A stretch of DNA of 64,000 nucleotides, taken from positions 20,817,971 through 20,881,970 of the forward strand of contig NC_003070.9 of NCBI RefSeq assembly GCF_000001735.4, given 5' to 3'. The notes under the pieces were generated by a model. It was not told where the DNA came from, did not search any database, and saw only the letters and a list, made by a program, of their open reading frames with translations. Position numbers and translations under genes: made by a program. Shown here piece after piece: positions 46,427 through 58,781 of this stretch. Position 1 is the stretch's first letter, and every line of letters begins with the position of its first letter. Source of the stretch: Arabidopsis thaliana (Eukaryota; Streptophyta; Magnoliopsida; Brassicales; Brassicaceae).

Positions 46427-49400
46427 ATGAGCTCCTCCGATGGCGGCTCCTCTAGGGTTTCGATTCCTTACCATCTCCGCAAAACCCTTCAGAAAATCAG
46501 AGAGTATACCGGAAAGCAGCACTCGGATGAGGATATCTTTGCCGTCTATAAGGATTCCTTCAATGATCCTCATGAGACCGCTCAGAAGCTCCTCTTCTTA
46601 GGTACGAATCATCATCTATGTCTCTTTCTCAGCTTAGGGTTTGTTTTGTTTTGATGGAGCGTGACTTGCGTGACTCTTGGGTTTGCCCTCCTTAGATTTG
46701 AATTGTACGATAGGGTTTGTATCTGTTTTCGAAGATCATGTGATGTGCTTTTGGTTCGCTACTGTTTTGAGTTTCTTTTTGTTGCCTTGAGCTATTCGGT
46801 TATCGAATCTTTGTTTCCTGGTGTGTGAATATGCAGATTTTATGCCTAAAGTCATAGTTCCTTACCATTTAACTGGAAAGGTACTTAGAATTATTGAAAG
46901 AGATCTTGTTTTCTTTTTGTAACTTTACTTTGGGGATGAGTTCGTACCTTTCAAGGATTCTGGTGGGCGTGATCTGGATTATTAAGTAGGTACTATTTGT
47001 CTTATGTGTCTACATGTCAAAACATTCAGATTTTGGGTCAGCCTCGTGAAAACTCTTGTATTTTAGTTTGGCTCAACTTTGGTCTTTATGAGCCATTTTC
47101 TTATGTACAATGTTAATTTTGAAATTTTGCAGATACATTTCATGAGGTGAGAAGTAAAAGGGAGAAAAAGAAGGAGGCAAGTGTTCTTTTTTTTTGTTAT
47201 GAATACTTTCTTTATCTGCAGTTTTGTGTCTATAGCTTTCTTTATCTTTATCTCATATGATTACTTTCTGCAGCCTATAGTGCCAGTTACACAACCAAGT
47301 GGCAGAGGTGGTCGGAGGAACTTTGCTTCAAGTAACTCTTATCAAGGTAGTTTGTGTTCTTTTGTTGATACCTTTCAAATATCAATTGTCGTGCTCTTTC
47401 CTGTATTAAGCTCTTTGTTAACGTTCCGATATAGGTAGTGGAAGAAATGCTTCTTTTAAAAGGGAAAATGGAGCTAATCATGTAACAAGAGGTTCTAGAA
47501 CTGCTCAGCCTGCCACTAACAAAGCAAGCAACATCACAGTACCTAATGAAACAAAGTATGTTTCCATATCATTCTTCTATGTCTCCAAGATTATGGATGC
47601 TTTTTTATTTTCCTTCTATTAGGTTGCTAAGTATTATAGGATAACTTTTACAGGGTTTCTGGTCCTGCTAGTATTCCGAGTGAGGTCAGCAATCATAAAG
47701 CTCAAGATGATCCTTCTTTGATTTCTGCTTCACGTTGCAGTAGCAAGTCAGATCAAGGTATTTTTACTTTTTTTCATGAATTTTTAGTTTGCCTCAAATT
47801 TTTCATTGAAGTAGTTTTTAGTTTTGATTCAGCTTCTGTTTTCTTTTGGTAACAGCCATTGAAATTGAGACTGCGTCCAAACAAGGCAAAAATCAATCGC
47901 TTCCTAAGCCAGATGTTAGCGAACAGTCACACGTAACATTCCCTTTCCACCTTCAGGTTGCCAAAGGACTGCAAAATGGTCTGACGTTTGGCAGTTTTGA
48001 TTCCAATTTTGTGAAAGAGGTATCTTCTAGCAATGGTGCTAGTGGGGGATATGACTCAAATTTTGAGTCTTCTCACGGGACAGGGGATGATGAGAGGGAA
48101 TCTTCTCCCACTACCAATGGTATTACTGGGGTTGCTTCGGCTAGGTTCGTGACTGAGATACTTTCACTCTACATATTGTCTGCTTTAGTTATTGTCTGGT
48201 TTCAGTTGAGTGAAATATAAAAATATGCATTTTTAAGTTCAATTTTGGAAATGAGAAGGTTTTGTCTTGTGATATAGTAGTAGAGGTGTATTCTCCAATT
48301 TTCATGTTTGTATCTCATTCTCATTACCATAACTTCTTGTGCAGAGAAGAAACATCAACAGTTTCTGAAGATAAGGATTATGGGATATCAAATTCTGCAA
48401 CTGGAGCTGAGCCTGTGGTGCACTCGGATCACATTGTCCCACCTGTAGAAGAAGTACCGAAGGAGGAAGCTTTATCAAACACAGAAACTCATCAAATTGC
48501 TTATGGTCAAGAAGCTCCACTCAGTGTGTTTGGTCTTGTCCCCTCGTTGTCAGCAATAGGCCAACCCGTTAACACAGAAGCAGCGGAGACTCAGGTATGT
48601 GGTATATCTTGTCACAGTATATGCACTCTAAACAATCCCTGTATCTATTCTCTACTTTTTCGATAACTGCTTTTCTCTAATTTGCAGCCCGGAAATTCCA
48701 ACTCTCCACCTATTTCATTAGTATCATATCCTCCAGATCAGAGCTCCATAGCAGCAGCCACTCAACAGACAAATTTTCTTAGGCAGCAATACCCTCCCAA
48801 TTTCTTCCCTTACGGCTATTACTCACCGTATTATATGCCACCGCCGTACATTCACCAGTTCTTGAGCCCAAACGGGATCCCTCAGCAGTCTTATTTTCCA
48901 CAAGGAGCTGCTCTAACAGCACCTTCTCATGCAAAACCAGTTGACAACACTGAAAACCCTCCCACCACAAACCCTTACCTACACACTTCTCCCATGGTTG
49001 CTAGCAGCATCCCATCTACAACCACCTTAAATTCTATCCATAGTGAAGAAAAGGCATCTCACCTGGTCAGTTTTTTTACTGTTCTATCCTTGCGATGATA
49101 TATAATTGTAGACTATATAGTTTAACATTGGTGTACATGATGTTGTTGTTGCAGACTGAAAGTGCAGCTGCATGGATTGGGCAGGGATTTGGCAACCTGC
49201 AGGTGAATCCAATGTATAACCTAGCATACCAAGGTCAGCCACTTGGTTTTCCAGTCGTGCAGGCTGGTCATGGTGGCCTCATGGGAATGCACCAACCAAC
49301 ACAGCCCATGGCAGCTGCTTCAACTACATATCAGACCTTACCACCACCGCCACACACAACAACGGCTATGGGTGAACCCATAGGACACCCGCACATTGCT

Positions 49401-49448
49401 TATCAGCAACCTCAAGCTGCTCTAACGAATTGGGTTAACAACTATTAG
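46427..49448 (+). CDS. GBF-interacting protein 1-like (DUF1296) protein
   Basis: Nine exons assemble to about 577 residues. The N-terminus, SIPYHLRKTLQKIREYTGKQ followed by DEDIFAVYKDSFNDPHETAQ, is the GIP1 N-terminal domain (DUF1296), a CUE/UBA-like helical fold. The rest is low in complexity: basic linker (REKKKE), Ser-rich middle (EVSSSNGASGGYDSN), then Pro/Tyr/Gln-rich (FFPYGYYSPYYMPPPY) and a Met/Gln/His-rich end closing in NWVNNY. GIP1 was found as an enhancer of G-box-binding factor DNA binding; relatives act in transcription or RNA granules. The disordered tail suggests condensate behaviour, but that is inference. No catalytic domain is seen. I recall At1g55820. Confidence 0.85.
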
Positions 49449-49947
49449 GTCAAGGGGAAGCAGCTATAAAGATACACATCAAATGCGTAAAAGAGATGTA
49501 GAAGTCTGGATTTTTGGGTGTAAATACTTAGGAACCATCATCCCCAGAGAAATTTAGGTTGACAATTACAAGAGGGAAGAAAGATGTGCATCAATGTAGC
49601 AAACCTTTTACCTTATTTTTTGTTGTGAGACTATACAGAAAATACATAAAGAATGTTTGGGAAGATCCTTTTGGAAACGTTTTTTGAAGCTGTGACTGCT
49701 CTCTATATGCCTGCCTAGTTTGTCTCTCTATTCCTAGCTTTTTACAAACTATTTGCTGTGACTTAGCTGAATCAGCTTTAGGCTCTCTTTAGTAGTCGAG
49801 ATTGATCAGAACAGAAAGATTTTCCATGTATCTGAGAAAAAGATTACACATTCCTATAAACAAACAATTAGATATGGAAGCACATGAACAGATGATTCTC
49901 TACAAAAATGTGTAATTTAATCCTCCTTCCCCAGGCCACATAATCAG
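49449..49947. other. Convergent 3' ends of the GIP1-like and CCDC22-like genes
   Basis: About 500 bases between two converging stop codons, likely both 3' UTRs. No other feature seen. Confidence 0.6.
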
Positions 49948-52235
49948 TTATTTCTTAAGGCTTTCGTTTTCTTTCCTTATGGCATCCAGATCGGCTTGTA
50001 ATTTCTCCAAACTCATGCCTCGAGCTGTGATGGACCCCAACTTCTTTTCATAATCAACTGTTTCTCTTCTAAACCGATCAGTCATGAGAATTTTCTCAGA
50101 GATTTGCTCAAATATACTGTGAATACTGGTCAGTAGCTTGTAGACTTGTCGTACTGCTGGGTCTTTCTTCACTTCCCTGCAGAGAAAGAGAAACCGTCCT
50201 CATCACCACATTATAAAAGGGTATGCATGTTCTCTAAAGCCAGAGCGACATGGCAACGTTTCTTTTGGTGTATATCTGACAAGACGATTCAAATATGTCA
50301 GAGCAAAAGCTCATACCTTGTAACCATTTCATCCACAACAGCATATGATCGGTGCAGGCGTTCTTGGATTGAGTTTTTCTCTAATTGTAGCTCCCTGGTC
50401 TCCCCTGAAATCCTCTGAATATCAGTGTCCAGTTTACGGCTATTTTTTGTTATTTCTTTAATCCCATGTATATATGATTTCCTCGGCGCTGCTTTTGGCT
50501 GCCTCTCAAGTTCATTGTAAAGGTTACACCGTTCATCTTCCCTGTCCGGAAAAGATTAACACATTAAAATGAAGAGCAATTAAAAGAGATAAAGTAGCAA
50601 TCAATAGCACACAGTCAAAGTCACAGACAGTGAAGAGCCATGTAGTAAGAGTTTCTGGTTACCTCTTTTGAATTTCTGATGAGAGAGATTGTAAATCCAG
50701 TTCAGTCTTTCTCAACTTATGGAATTTCTCTTTAGCCTCTGGCTCCTCCACATGAAGTTGGTCCAAGAGAAGTAGCTTTTTAGTTTCCAGAGTCAGCCTT
50801 ACATCGTCCCTGAAGGAAGACATGATATACTTAGTTATCATGCGATACATAACTCTTCCATCATGTCCTGATGTTGTCCATGAAACTGAATGCATGGATG
50901 CTTTCAACTTGAAATAAATATAATATTGTTCATACCATTGCTTTTTAAGATCCATGATATTACACCTTTTGACCACTAGTTGTTGATTAAGCTGTTCGAG
51001 ATATGACCCACCCGGCTTTTTGTCATCCAATAACCTCTCCGCAGCCATCTGCAACAACTCCAGCTCGCTTTCAAGACTGCATAGCTGTGAAGATCCAGAT
51101 TCCAGTTCCTCCAAGAGTACATCATGTTGATTCTGTAACTCAACAGTCTCATAATTTGTCTACAAACCATAAAAAATGATAAAAGGTTTATACGCCTTCA
51201 ACATTTATAAAACTGGTTTAAAATCACTATTCCTATGTAAATGTTCAAACATATGCTCTGATGCTCATGTACAGAGAAAAGAGATAAGGTCACAATAAGT
51301 AGAAGAAATAGTACCTCAAACGGGTCTTCATAAGAATTTTCTTCACATCTAGATGAATCTCTCAAAGAAAGATCAGAACGTACATCAGTAACAGGATCAT
51401 CTGTCTTTTGGGAGGAGAAGTCAACATTGGCTGAGGTATTTTTTGCGAGAGAGTCAGATGAATGAGATTTTTCACTAGTCATTGTGAGATCTTTTAAGAC
51501 AGCTTCAACCTTCTGTATATGCATATCGAAAGTCTCATCCTTGTCCTCATTCACCATCATGTCATCTGAAATATCTCTGAAAGTCTCCATCTTTGGCCTG
51601 CTAGCTATATCACCAGCCGTCAAAGTTTTTCTTCCTTCACTAATCTCCGAAAGCCTCTCAACCAGAAACCTAACCAACCTATAAGAATCATCTTCAGATG
51701 GATGCAGAAACTGCCGCAAGCAACACATACAATCTGTTTCAGCATGATTTTCACACAAATAAGAAAAGCCACACAAGCCAGAACGTAAAGTAAACTTCAG
51801 AACATTCTAACGAAGACCAAAGGACTATCACAGCTCTCAGGAACTATAAAAGCTTGTTCCTTGAGAACTATTAAACACTAAAGTTATTTCCTTTAACCCA
51901 AAACAATTCGCTCTATCAACCAATGGAAATTGGATTCTGGTTGCGATCCAAAGAGGGATTATATGAAATGGTACCTTATAATAACTCATATCGTTGATGT
52001 AGCCTAGATTCTTCACAGAATGAGCGATATCGGTGCAGATCCTAAACCTTTCGGGGAGAGAATCAGGGAGCTCATCGGAAAACGACGCCGATGGGTCAAT
52101 GAGATTGAGCAGCTGAGCACAAATCGATACTAACGCCTCCGGAGTAAATTCGCTAACGGAAGTGAAATCTCCGGGAATCGAAACCCCAGATTCAATCAAC
52201 GTCGTCATCAGTATATCTCGCGATTCCTCCTCCAT
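49948..52235 (-). CDS. CCDC22 homologue (coiled-coil, Commander/CCC complex family)
   Basis: Six exons (51975-52235, 51315-51710, 50936-51159, 50663-50809, 50317-50541, 49948-50176) sum to 1482 nt, an intact 493-residue protein. The N-terminal 110 residues resemble the NN-CH domain of CCDC22: EEESRDILMTTLIESGVSIP, then FTPEALVSICAQLLNLIDPS, then FLHPSEDDSYRLVRFLVERL. After an acidic Ser-rich linker come long coiled coils (ELESGSSQLCSLESELELLQ onward) to the C-terminus. In animals CCDC22 joins CCDC93 and COMMD proteins in the CCC part of Commander, which recycles membrane cargo from endosomes and also affects cullin ligases. Whether plants have a working complex is not shown here. I recall At1g55830 as a 'coiled-coil protein'. 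Confidence 0.82.
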
Positions 52236-55200
52236 CTTTTCTTCTCAAAACTTTCTGCTTCTCTTCAAAGACCAACAATGGAAGGGAGAAGAAAACAACT
52301 GTTTCGTCACCTACACTCAACACGACGTCGTTTTGTGATGAATAATTAACGTTTAATTATTCATAATGGCATTTAAGGCTTACTATTACTCAACAGGACG
52401 ATGTTTTACTGTTGTAATTCTGACCTCTTCCATCATTCTCTCACTCTCTTGTATCTCTGTTCACTTTCTTTCTCGCTCTTTTGCTTTGAGAAACAAGAAC
52501 ACGTTTTAAGAATTTTAATGACTACACTGGATCATCTTACACAACACAACACTCTCATAAATATACTACTACTTTTCTACTTGCAACACACTTACACATT
52601 TTCACTTAGGCCTAATCATGACTCTTACACAAGACAAGACAAGTAGCCACCCTACACAATGGAACACTAGTTCCTTGATTCACACTTTTAGACTCTAACT
52701 AGGCCTTAGTTTACTTTTAGTTATTACAACCTCTTCTTGTTGGACCTTAACTAAACAACCACAAAACACTTATTTTATTTCGTATGGGTCTTATCTCATC
52801 ACCTATGGGCCCAACTCACAAAACACAAACCCATTTGGTTTGTTGACTTTCTTCTCTTCCTTTGACTCTTCTCTTCACGACGTCTCTTATGCGACAACGT
52901 CTTCTTCTTCCTTTTGCTAATGCTTCTTTCTCTGTTCTTCATCTTCTTCTTCTCATGGATTCTTCTTCTCTCTTTTGCAGTTTCAATCAAAGGTACAATT
53001 CCAACATTTACATTCTGGACATCTTCATGACTTCATCAATGTTAGGAGTACGCGAATTCAACTTTGAAAAGATCATCTATCTAGTGAAAGAAAGAAAGCT
53101 GATATACATGTATAGATTAAGTATGTAGAATACATATGTAGCACATTATGTGATATAATAACAACATTTTATATACCCAATATACTTCGTCGTCATTGTC
53201 TACTGGCTACTGCATGGCTGATTTAAGAGAACAATCCCATGCTTCCTCTTCACATTGTTGACAATATTATTGATGGCCACAACAAACCAAGTACGGACAC
53301 TGATTTCTTACATTTGATAATTAGGGTTTAATGCTAATTGGTTAGGTTTTGTTGAGTTGTTAGCTAGGGTGCATGAATTCTTAGGTGATTAAGTGTTGAG
53401 CATAAAAGGAGCTGGTAAGATTTATTAATTCTTTGCTACTTATGTTGTTTCTTTTCCCACTAGGCCATTATGTTAAGGTAAGCATGATCATTTTAGCATG
53501 CATTCGCACATGGTTCGATATTTAAATTTTAAAGTTTCTATGTAAATTTTATACGTTTATTACAAACTTTTGCACAAGCTAAGGTCTTTGAATAGTTTGA
53601 GACGGTCATGCACTAGCACTTAATTACTACAGTACTAAGCTTATCATAAGCTACTAATAGTTTATCATCATAAATATAAACTTATTAATATTTAAATATA
53701 TATCACATACCAAAGTTTACGCACTGGCTGAAGTATTCATCTTTCATTTGGATATATATCGTCTATTTATTTACTAATCTCTCCGCAACAGAATCATTGT
53801 CTGTCCAATGTGAAAATTCATCCTTGCAAGCAAAATTTGTAATAACAAACCAAATCATCGGATCTATCATCTATCTTATAGGGAATTTATAAATATTATA
53901 AAGACCATCGTTTTACATGTGCAAGGGATGTATTCAAATATTATCTCAATCTCTCTTTCAGAAAATTACTATGAAAAAATTATAAACATATACATAAATT
54001 GGAACTATTAGAAGAAAAAAGAAAAACAGGTTCAAACAAATTCTAGATCCGATTGGGAGCTGATTCTTACCAGTCTTAATTATCGCCTGCTCAGGGAATT
54101 ATCTAGAAGATATCCTCCTGGAGCTCTATTTTCAAACAACTATTTATCTTGTGTGGTAAAGGAACACTCGCATCCACCACATCGGTTTTTCATCAGCCTC
54201 TGAACTTACCAGAAGCATAGGAAAGATGATTCGATACATGATAACATCTCTGAACTATACTATTAAACCAAGGTTACGGTACCTTATGCAACGCTGGTTC
54301 TCGGTCTCATCTTCGAGGGCGGGAAGGAGCTAAAGAGGCTTGTACACTATTTTCCAGTTTATTACTAAGTCTTGTATCAGTTTTTTCTTTCTTTTTTGGT
54401 TTCATAGTACTGATGTTTTTTTTAGACAAAGCAAAACACTCTCATACATAATTTTACTCATATTAATCAATTACACATTCAATAAAAAATAAAAAATAAA
54501 ACAGGTTAAAACATCAAATGTAAGTTTCATAAATTGACCTTCAAATAGTTTTAGACAGCTATAACTTAAACTATCTATATGCATGCATACAAAAGTTGTA
54601 TTTCTTCTGCTTCTGCTTATACTGTTTGTATGCGTAATAATTAACCACTTGAATTGAATTTAATACTTTGAATCAAATTCAGTTTTTGAGGGGGCATCAG
54701 AAGATCATGTTTAATAGAAACTTTAGGAGAAAATTATTTCTTGAAGGGTACGACAATATTTTCTTCTTGCCAACTAAGATATTTTTTACTTGTGCCGCAT
54801 GTTAGGTCCAATTTTAGAAGCATTGTTTATACATCAAAAGAGAATATGGGAATATGTTCTGAGGATAACTAAATCATAATTTTTTATTCATTATATATAA
54901 AATAAAAATAAAAATAACCGACAGAAAAATATAATAAGTAGAGAAAAAGTAAAGAAGATGGTTCACGATGCATGTGTCATATGACTCATAATGGGGTCTT
55001 AATTTTGGTGATTGAATAGGGAGAACTAACACATGACGATGGACATTTATGTTTCTTTATTTGTTTGAATCTCATTTAATATATTTGAAAAGTAGTGAAG
55101 TTTGTTATTTACCTTATGAAAACATTACATGGAGCATGCATCTTATTCTCTTTTTTGTTGCAATCTCAAGCCAACTTATAAAATATATCTTTCTTATCAA

Positions 55201-55760
55201 AAGAAGTATCACATACATTTATTGTGGACATGATCTAATTTTATTTTTTGGTAGTGCGTATGTATTGGATTATCAACAATCACATTCGAAAGAATTAGAT
55301 TCCATTATGGCATATTATTTAGGAGCATGTGCTTCAATTTAGGCTCTAATTAAAATTAGTCTACGAAATAATTACCTTTAGTGATTAAGCATGCAAAAGT
55401 CATTTTTGTTTTGGAAATAATATATACTATTATACAAAAATGCGAAGAAATTAGTAAAGTTTGAGAGGAAAATAGTGCTAAAAATAGATTCTTGCTTGAC
55501 TTTTCTTCAATGGTGGAGATTTCCTAATAAATCCAATTAAATTACGAAAATGGTAAAAAGAAGCATGTTCGAAATACGATAATGTGTAAAATCGGAAATC
55601 TATATCTCTGGTTCAATTTTATTACAAGGAAAGAAACATCATGATATGATATTTTTCTCAAGTCTTTTGGTGTTGGAGAAGAAGAGAGAAGAAGAACTTG
55701 GTTTCTCTCTCTAAAAGTTTATTGCTTGGCTCCATAAAAAGTGCACCTTTTTCTCTCTTT

Positions 55761-55799
<39 letters not shown>

Positions 55800-55920
55800 T
55801 CTCCTCGGATGCACTATTGTCCGTGAGATCAGAGATTCACCCTCTTTAGATTTTGCGCAGAAACTTTTGCCCACAATTTTGTATTCGTCAAATCTGAGCT
55901 GAGATCTCTAGAGTGAGAAA
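52236..55920. other. Gene-free region, 3.7 kb
   Basis: I see no supported gene. 52400-53130 has short open frames rich in Leu/Phe/Ser from TTCTTC tracts. 54030-54340 has a higher GC stretch with broken gene-like text (for example LLRELSRRYPPGALFS) that I could not assign. 55600-55920 is the promoter and leader of the SEC14 gene, with a CT microsatellite. Confidence 0.6.
55750..55797 (+). repeat. CT microsatellite in the SEC14 gene leader
   Basis: A (CT)n tract of about 30 bases within a longer pyrimidine-rich stretch ends about 120 bases before the ATG. Such CT-rich leaders are common just after transcription starts in plants. Confidence 0.9.
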
Positions 55921-58048
55921 ATGAGCATCACTAATGAAGAAGCAGTGAAGCAATTGCGTGCTTTAATGGAAGATGGTGTGTCTTTATTTGGGTTTTCAAT
56001 GTTTTAACTTTTAAGCTTGCTTTGTTTGAAGATCGCTGACGAAATCTCAAATTTTGAGCTAATTTTACTTACTTTTGGTATTGACAGTTGATGATTCACT
56101 CAGAGAGTCGTATCGGGTTAGTAAATTCACTTGTTTTTTAGATGCTTTGAAAGATTCAACTCCCAAGTCTTTGCTTATTGAACCAAAGATCGATACTTTC
56201 GATTTTCTATAAATAGGTTTCTGGGAAAACCGGGAAAAAAATATCCCCTTTTTTCGTGTCCTGTGTAATTTGATCGGCATGTATATTGGTTTCAGTGATC
56301 TGGATCTAAATTTGAATCAAAGTCTCTCTCTTTGCATTAGTTATTTAAGATTCAGTATTGTTGGATCTGTGGAGTTGTTGTTTAAAACATATACTGATCT
56401 AGAGTTGGTTGAGTGTCATATGTAACATGGATCTTATTGTTGTTCTTGGCTATAGAAAAGCCCATTTTGTGATGTAGATGGTGGATTTACAAATGCTTGT
56501 GTTATGCTGCAGAACATTCATCAAGGGTATCCGACAGAGAATTTGTTACGCTTTCTTAAAGCCAGGGATGGGAATGTCCAGAAAGCTCATAAAATGGTTT
56601 AAATCTGTTTGCTTTCACCTAATTTAGATTGTCTTTGATGCTTTGTTTCTTGTTTTAGCTTTGTTTTGGGGTTTAAAACTAATGACTGCAAGTGTTACAG
56701 TTGCTCGAGTGTTTGGAATGGAGGACTCAAAACGAGATTGACAAGATACTAACTGTGAGTTTTCTTTCAGCTTTTGGTGTCCAGTTCTGCGATTTTCTGT
56801 GGCCCTTTGATCTCATTTGGTTATTGATTTTTGCAGAAACCCATTGTTCCTGTTGACCTGTACAGAGGAATCAGAGACACACAACTTGTCGGTGTGTCTG
56901 GTTACTCTAAAGAGGTACTACTATTTTGAGTCCCTTTCTTTCTTTAACTTTTTTTTTAATTTTAAAAGCAGATGTTTGATCCAACTAAAAACTTTGTTGA
57001 ATCATTTGACTTTTAGGGTCTCCCTGTCATTGCCATTGGTGTGGGGCTTAGCACATATGATAAAGCCTCCGTAAGCATCTCTATTCATCTTCCACTCAGA
57101 GACTTGTTGTGAAGTTGAAACTCTCTGACCGTAGCTTTCTTATCCTTCATTCAGGTTCACTACTATGTACAGTCTCACATTCAAATGAATGAGTACCGGG
57201 ATCGTGTTGTATTGGTAAGACCAAAACTCTATTTGGGTTTAGCCTTTTCCTCCCTACTTTTATTTTCCTATCTTGATTTTGTGATTTTCTCTTCTGTAGC
57301 CATCTGCTTCAAAGAAACAGGGACGACCAATTTGCACTTGTTTGAAAATTTTGGATATGTCTGGTTTAAAGCTTTCAGCTTTAAGTCAAATTAAGGTATT
57401 AATAATTGCATTACCTTGTGTGATTTTATGACTTTGATTCTTGTCTTCACCACATGTTTTGTTTTTTTCCTTTTTTCATTTCTGTGTGCAGTTAATGACT
57501 GCTATAACAACAATAGATGATTTGAACTATCCAGAGAAGACAGAGACATACTATGTTGTCAATGTCCCGTACATATTCTCTGCTTGTTGGAAAACCATAA
57601 AGCCTCTGTTGCAAGAGAGAACAAAGAAGAAGATTCAAGTTCTGAAAGGTTGCGGGAAAGATGAGTTGCTAAAGGTAAGCAATTCAGTTTCCCCATGAAG
57701 AAGAAGTAGTCTTACTCTTGTGCAAGAAGACTGAAAGTTCTTATAACCTTTTTGATATTGCAGATAATGGACTATGAGTCTCTCCCACATTTCTGTAGAA
57801 GAGAAGGGTCTGGATCTGGTAGGCATATCTCAAATGGAACAGTAGACAATTGTTTCTCTCTGGATCACTCTTTCCACCAAGACCTTTATGATTATGTCAA
57901 GCAGCAGGCTCTGGTTAAAGGATCAGGTGCACCGATCAGACATGGTTCAGTCCACGTTAAGTTCCCTGAGCCAGACACCGAAGGCAACAAGATCTTCGAT
58001 ACCTTAGAAAATGAGTTCCAGAAGCTTGGAAATGACCAGAAGATCTGA
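55921..58048 (+). CDS. SEC14/CRAL-TRIO phosphatidylinositol-transfer-like protein
   Basis: Ten exons give 325 residues starting MSITNEEAVKQLRALMED. The CRAL-TRIO N-terminal helices (ENLLRFLKARDGNVQKAHKM, LLECLEWRTQNEID) are followed by the lipid-binding CRAL-TRIO domain (GLPVIAIGVGLSTYDKAS, CLKILDMSGLKLSALSQIK, TYYVVNVPYIFSACWKTIKP, KIQVLKGCGKDELLK). No GOLD or nodulin domain follows, so this is a short SEC14-only type. Expected role: moving or presenting phosphoinositides or other lipids between membranes. The donor after SYR (CGG|GTTAGT) is weaker than the others. I recall At1g55840. Confidence 0.92.
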
Positions 58049-58781
58049 GTGATCTACAACCCTTATAACACGAATTGCCCATAAGAAACCGGAATTTGTC
58101 TCTGGTTGATGAGCAGTATTTAAGATAAGAATCAATCACCTTTACTTGTATTACTAGTTTCGCTTGCATCAGCTCGATGCAGGTTTTGTTTAAAAAGAAG
58201 ATGGAACACAATTTCCTCGGAATGGATCTTTTGATCTAGTACCATTATATATATAGAACTCATTTCTATTTATGTCCTTTTGCAATTCTCTGCATTCTTC
58301 TTTAGTCACTAGAGTGTTCTTTAATATCACCATTGTTGCAGACCCTTTTATCTCAATTGTGAAACCAAGATCTCTGCAACATCATTGGTCATACACTGAG
58401 TGGATTTGATTCAATGATAATACAATAAAGAAATAGAGATTAACATAGCTACTCTCTGACTTTTCATCACCAACCATTAGTCTTTTTGGTTGTTGATAAG
58501 ATAAATAAATAATTGTACTCTCAAACAAGATGATCGTCGACGCTATCTATCTGTCCTTATTTGACTGAAATAGAAAGTAGAAACATAGTAGCTGACAGTT
58601 CCAATGACGTAAGAGAGTGTCTCGAGATCCACACTTGTTCTTGACAATGTCCAGAGTTATAGCCGCCACTAAATTCGGTTCTTCTTGTATAAAAGGCTTA
58701 ACCTTTCCACTTGTCTGAGAGACCACTTCTCTTATCCCTCTCACCTTCTCACTTGGCACCGTTGCAGAGAGAGAACCAAAC
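58049..58781. other. 3' flank of SEC14 and promoter of CSLE1
   Basis: 3' UTR of the SEC14 gene at left, CSLE1 promoter at right. A good TATA box (TATAAAA, 58688-58694) lies about 90 bases before the CSLE1 ATG. Confidence 0.6.
58688..58694 (+). promoter_or_regulatory. TATA box of CSLE1
   Basis: TATAAAA about 88-94 bases before the start codon at 58782, within normal range for a short plant leader. Confidence 0.6.

Noticed and set aside
52799..53128. Leu/Phe/Ser-rich frames near the CCDC22 promoter
   Set aside because: They come from TTCTTC and CTT tracts and have no family signature.
55049..55342. 97-residue plus-strand frame before the SEC14 gene
   Set aside because: AT-driven composition (Ile, Leu, Tyr, Phe), no motif, no splice partner.
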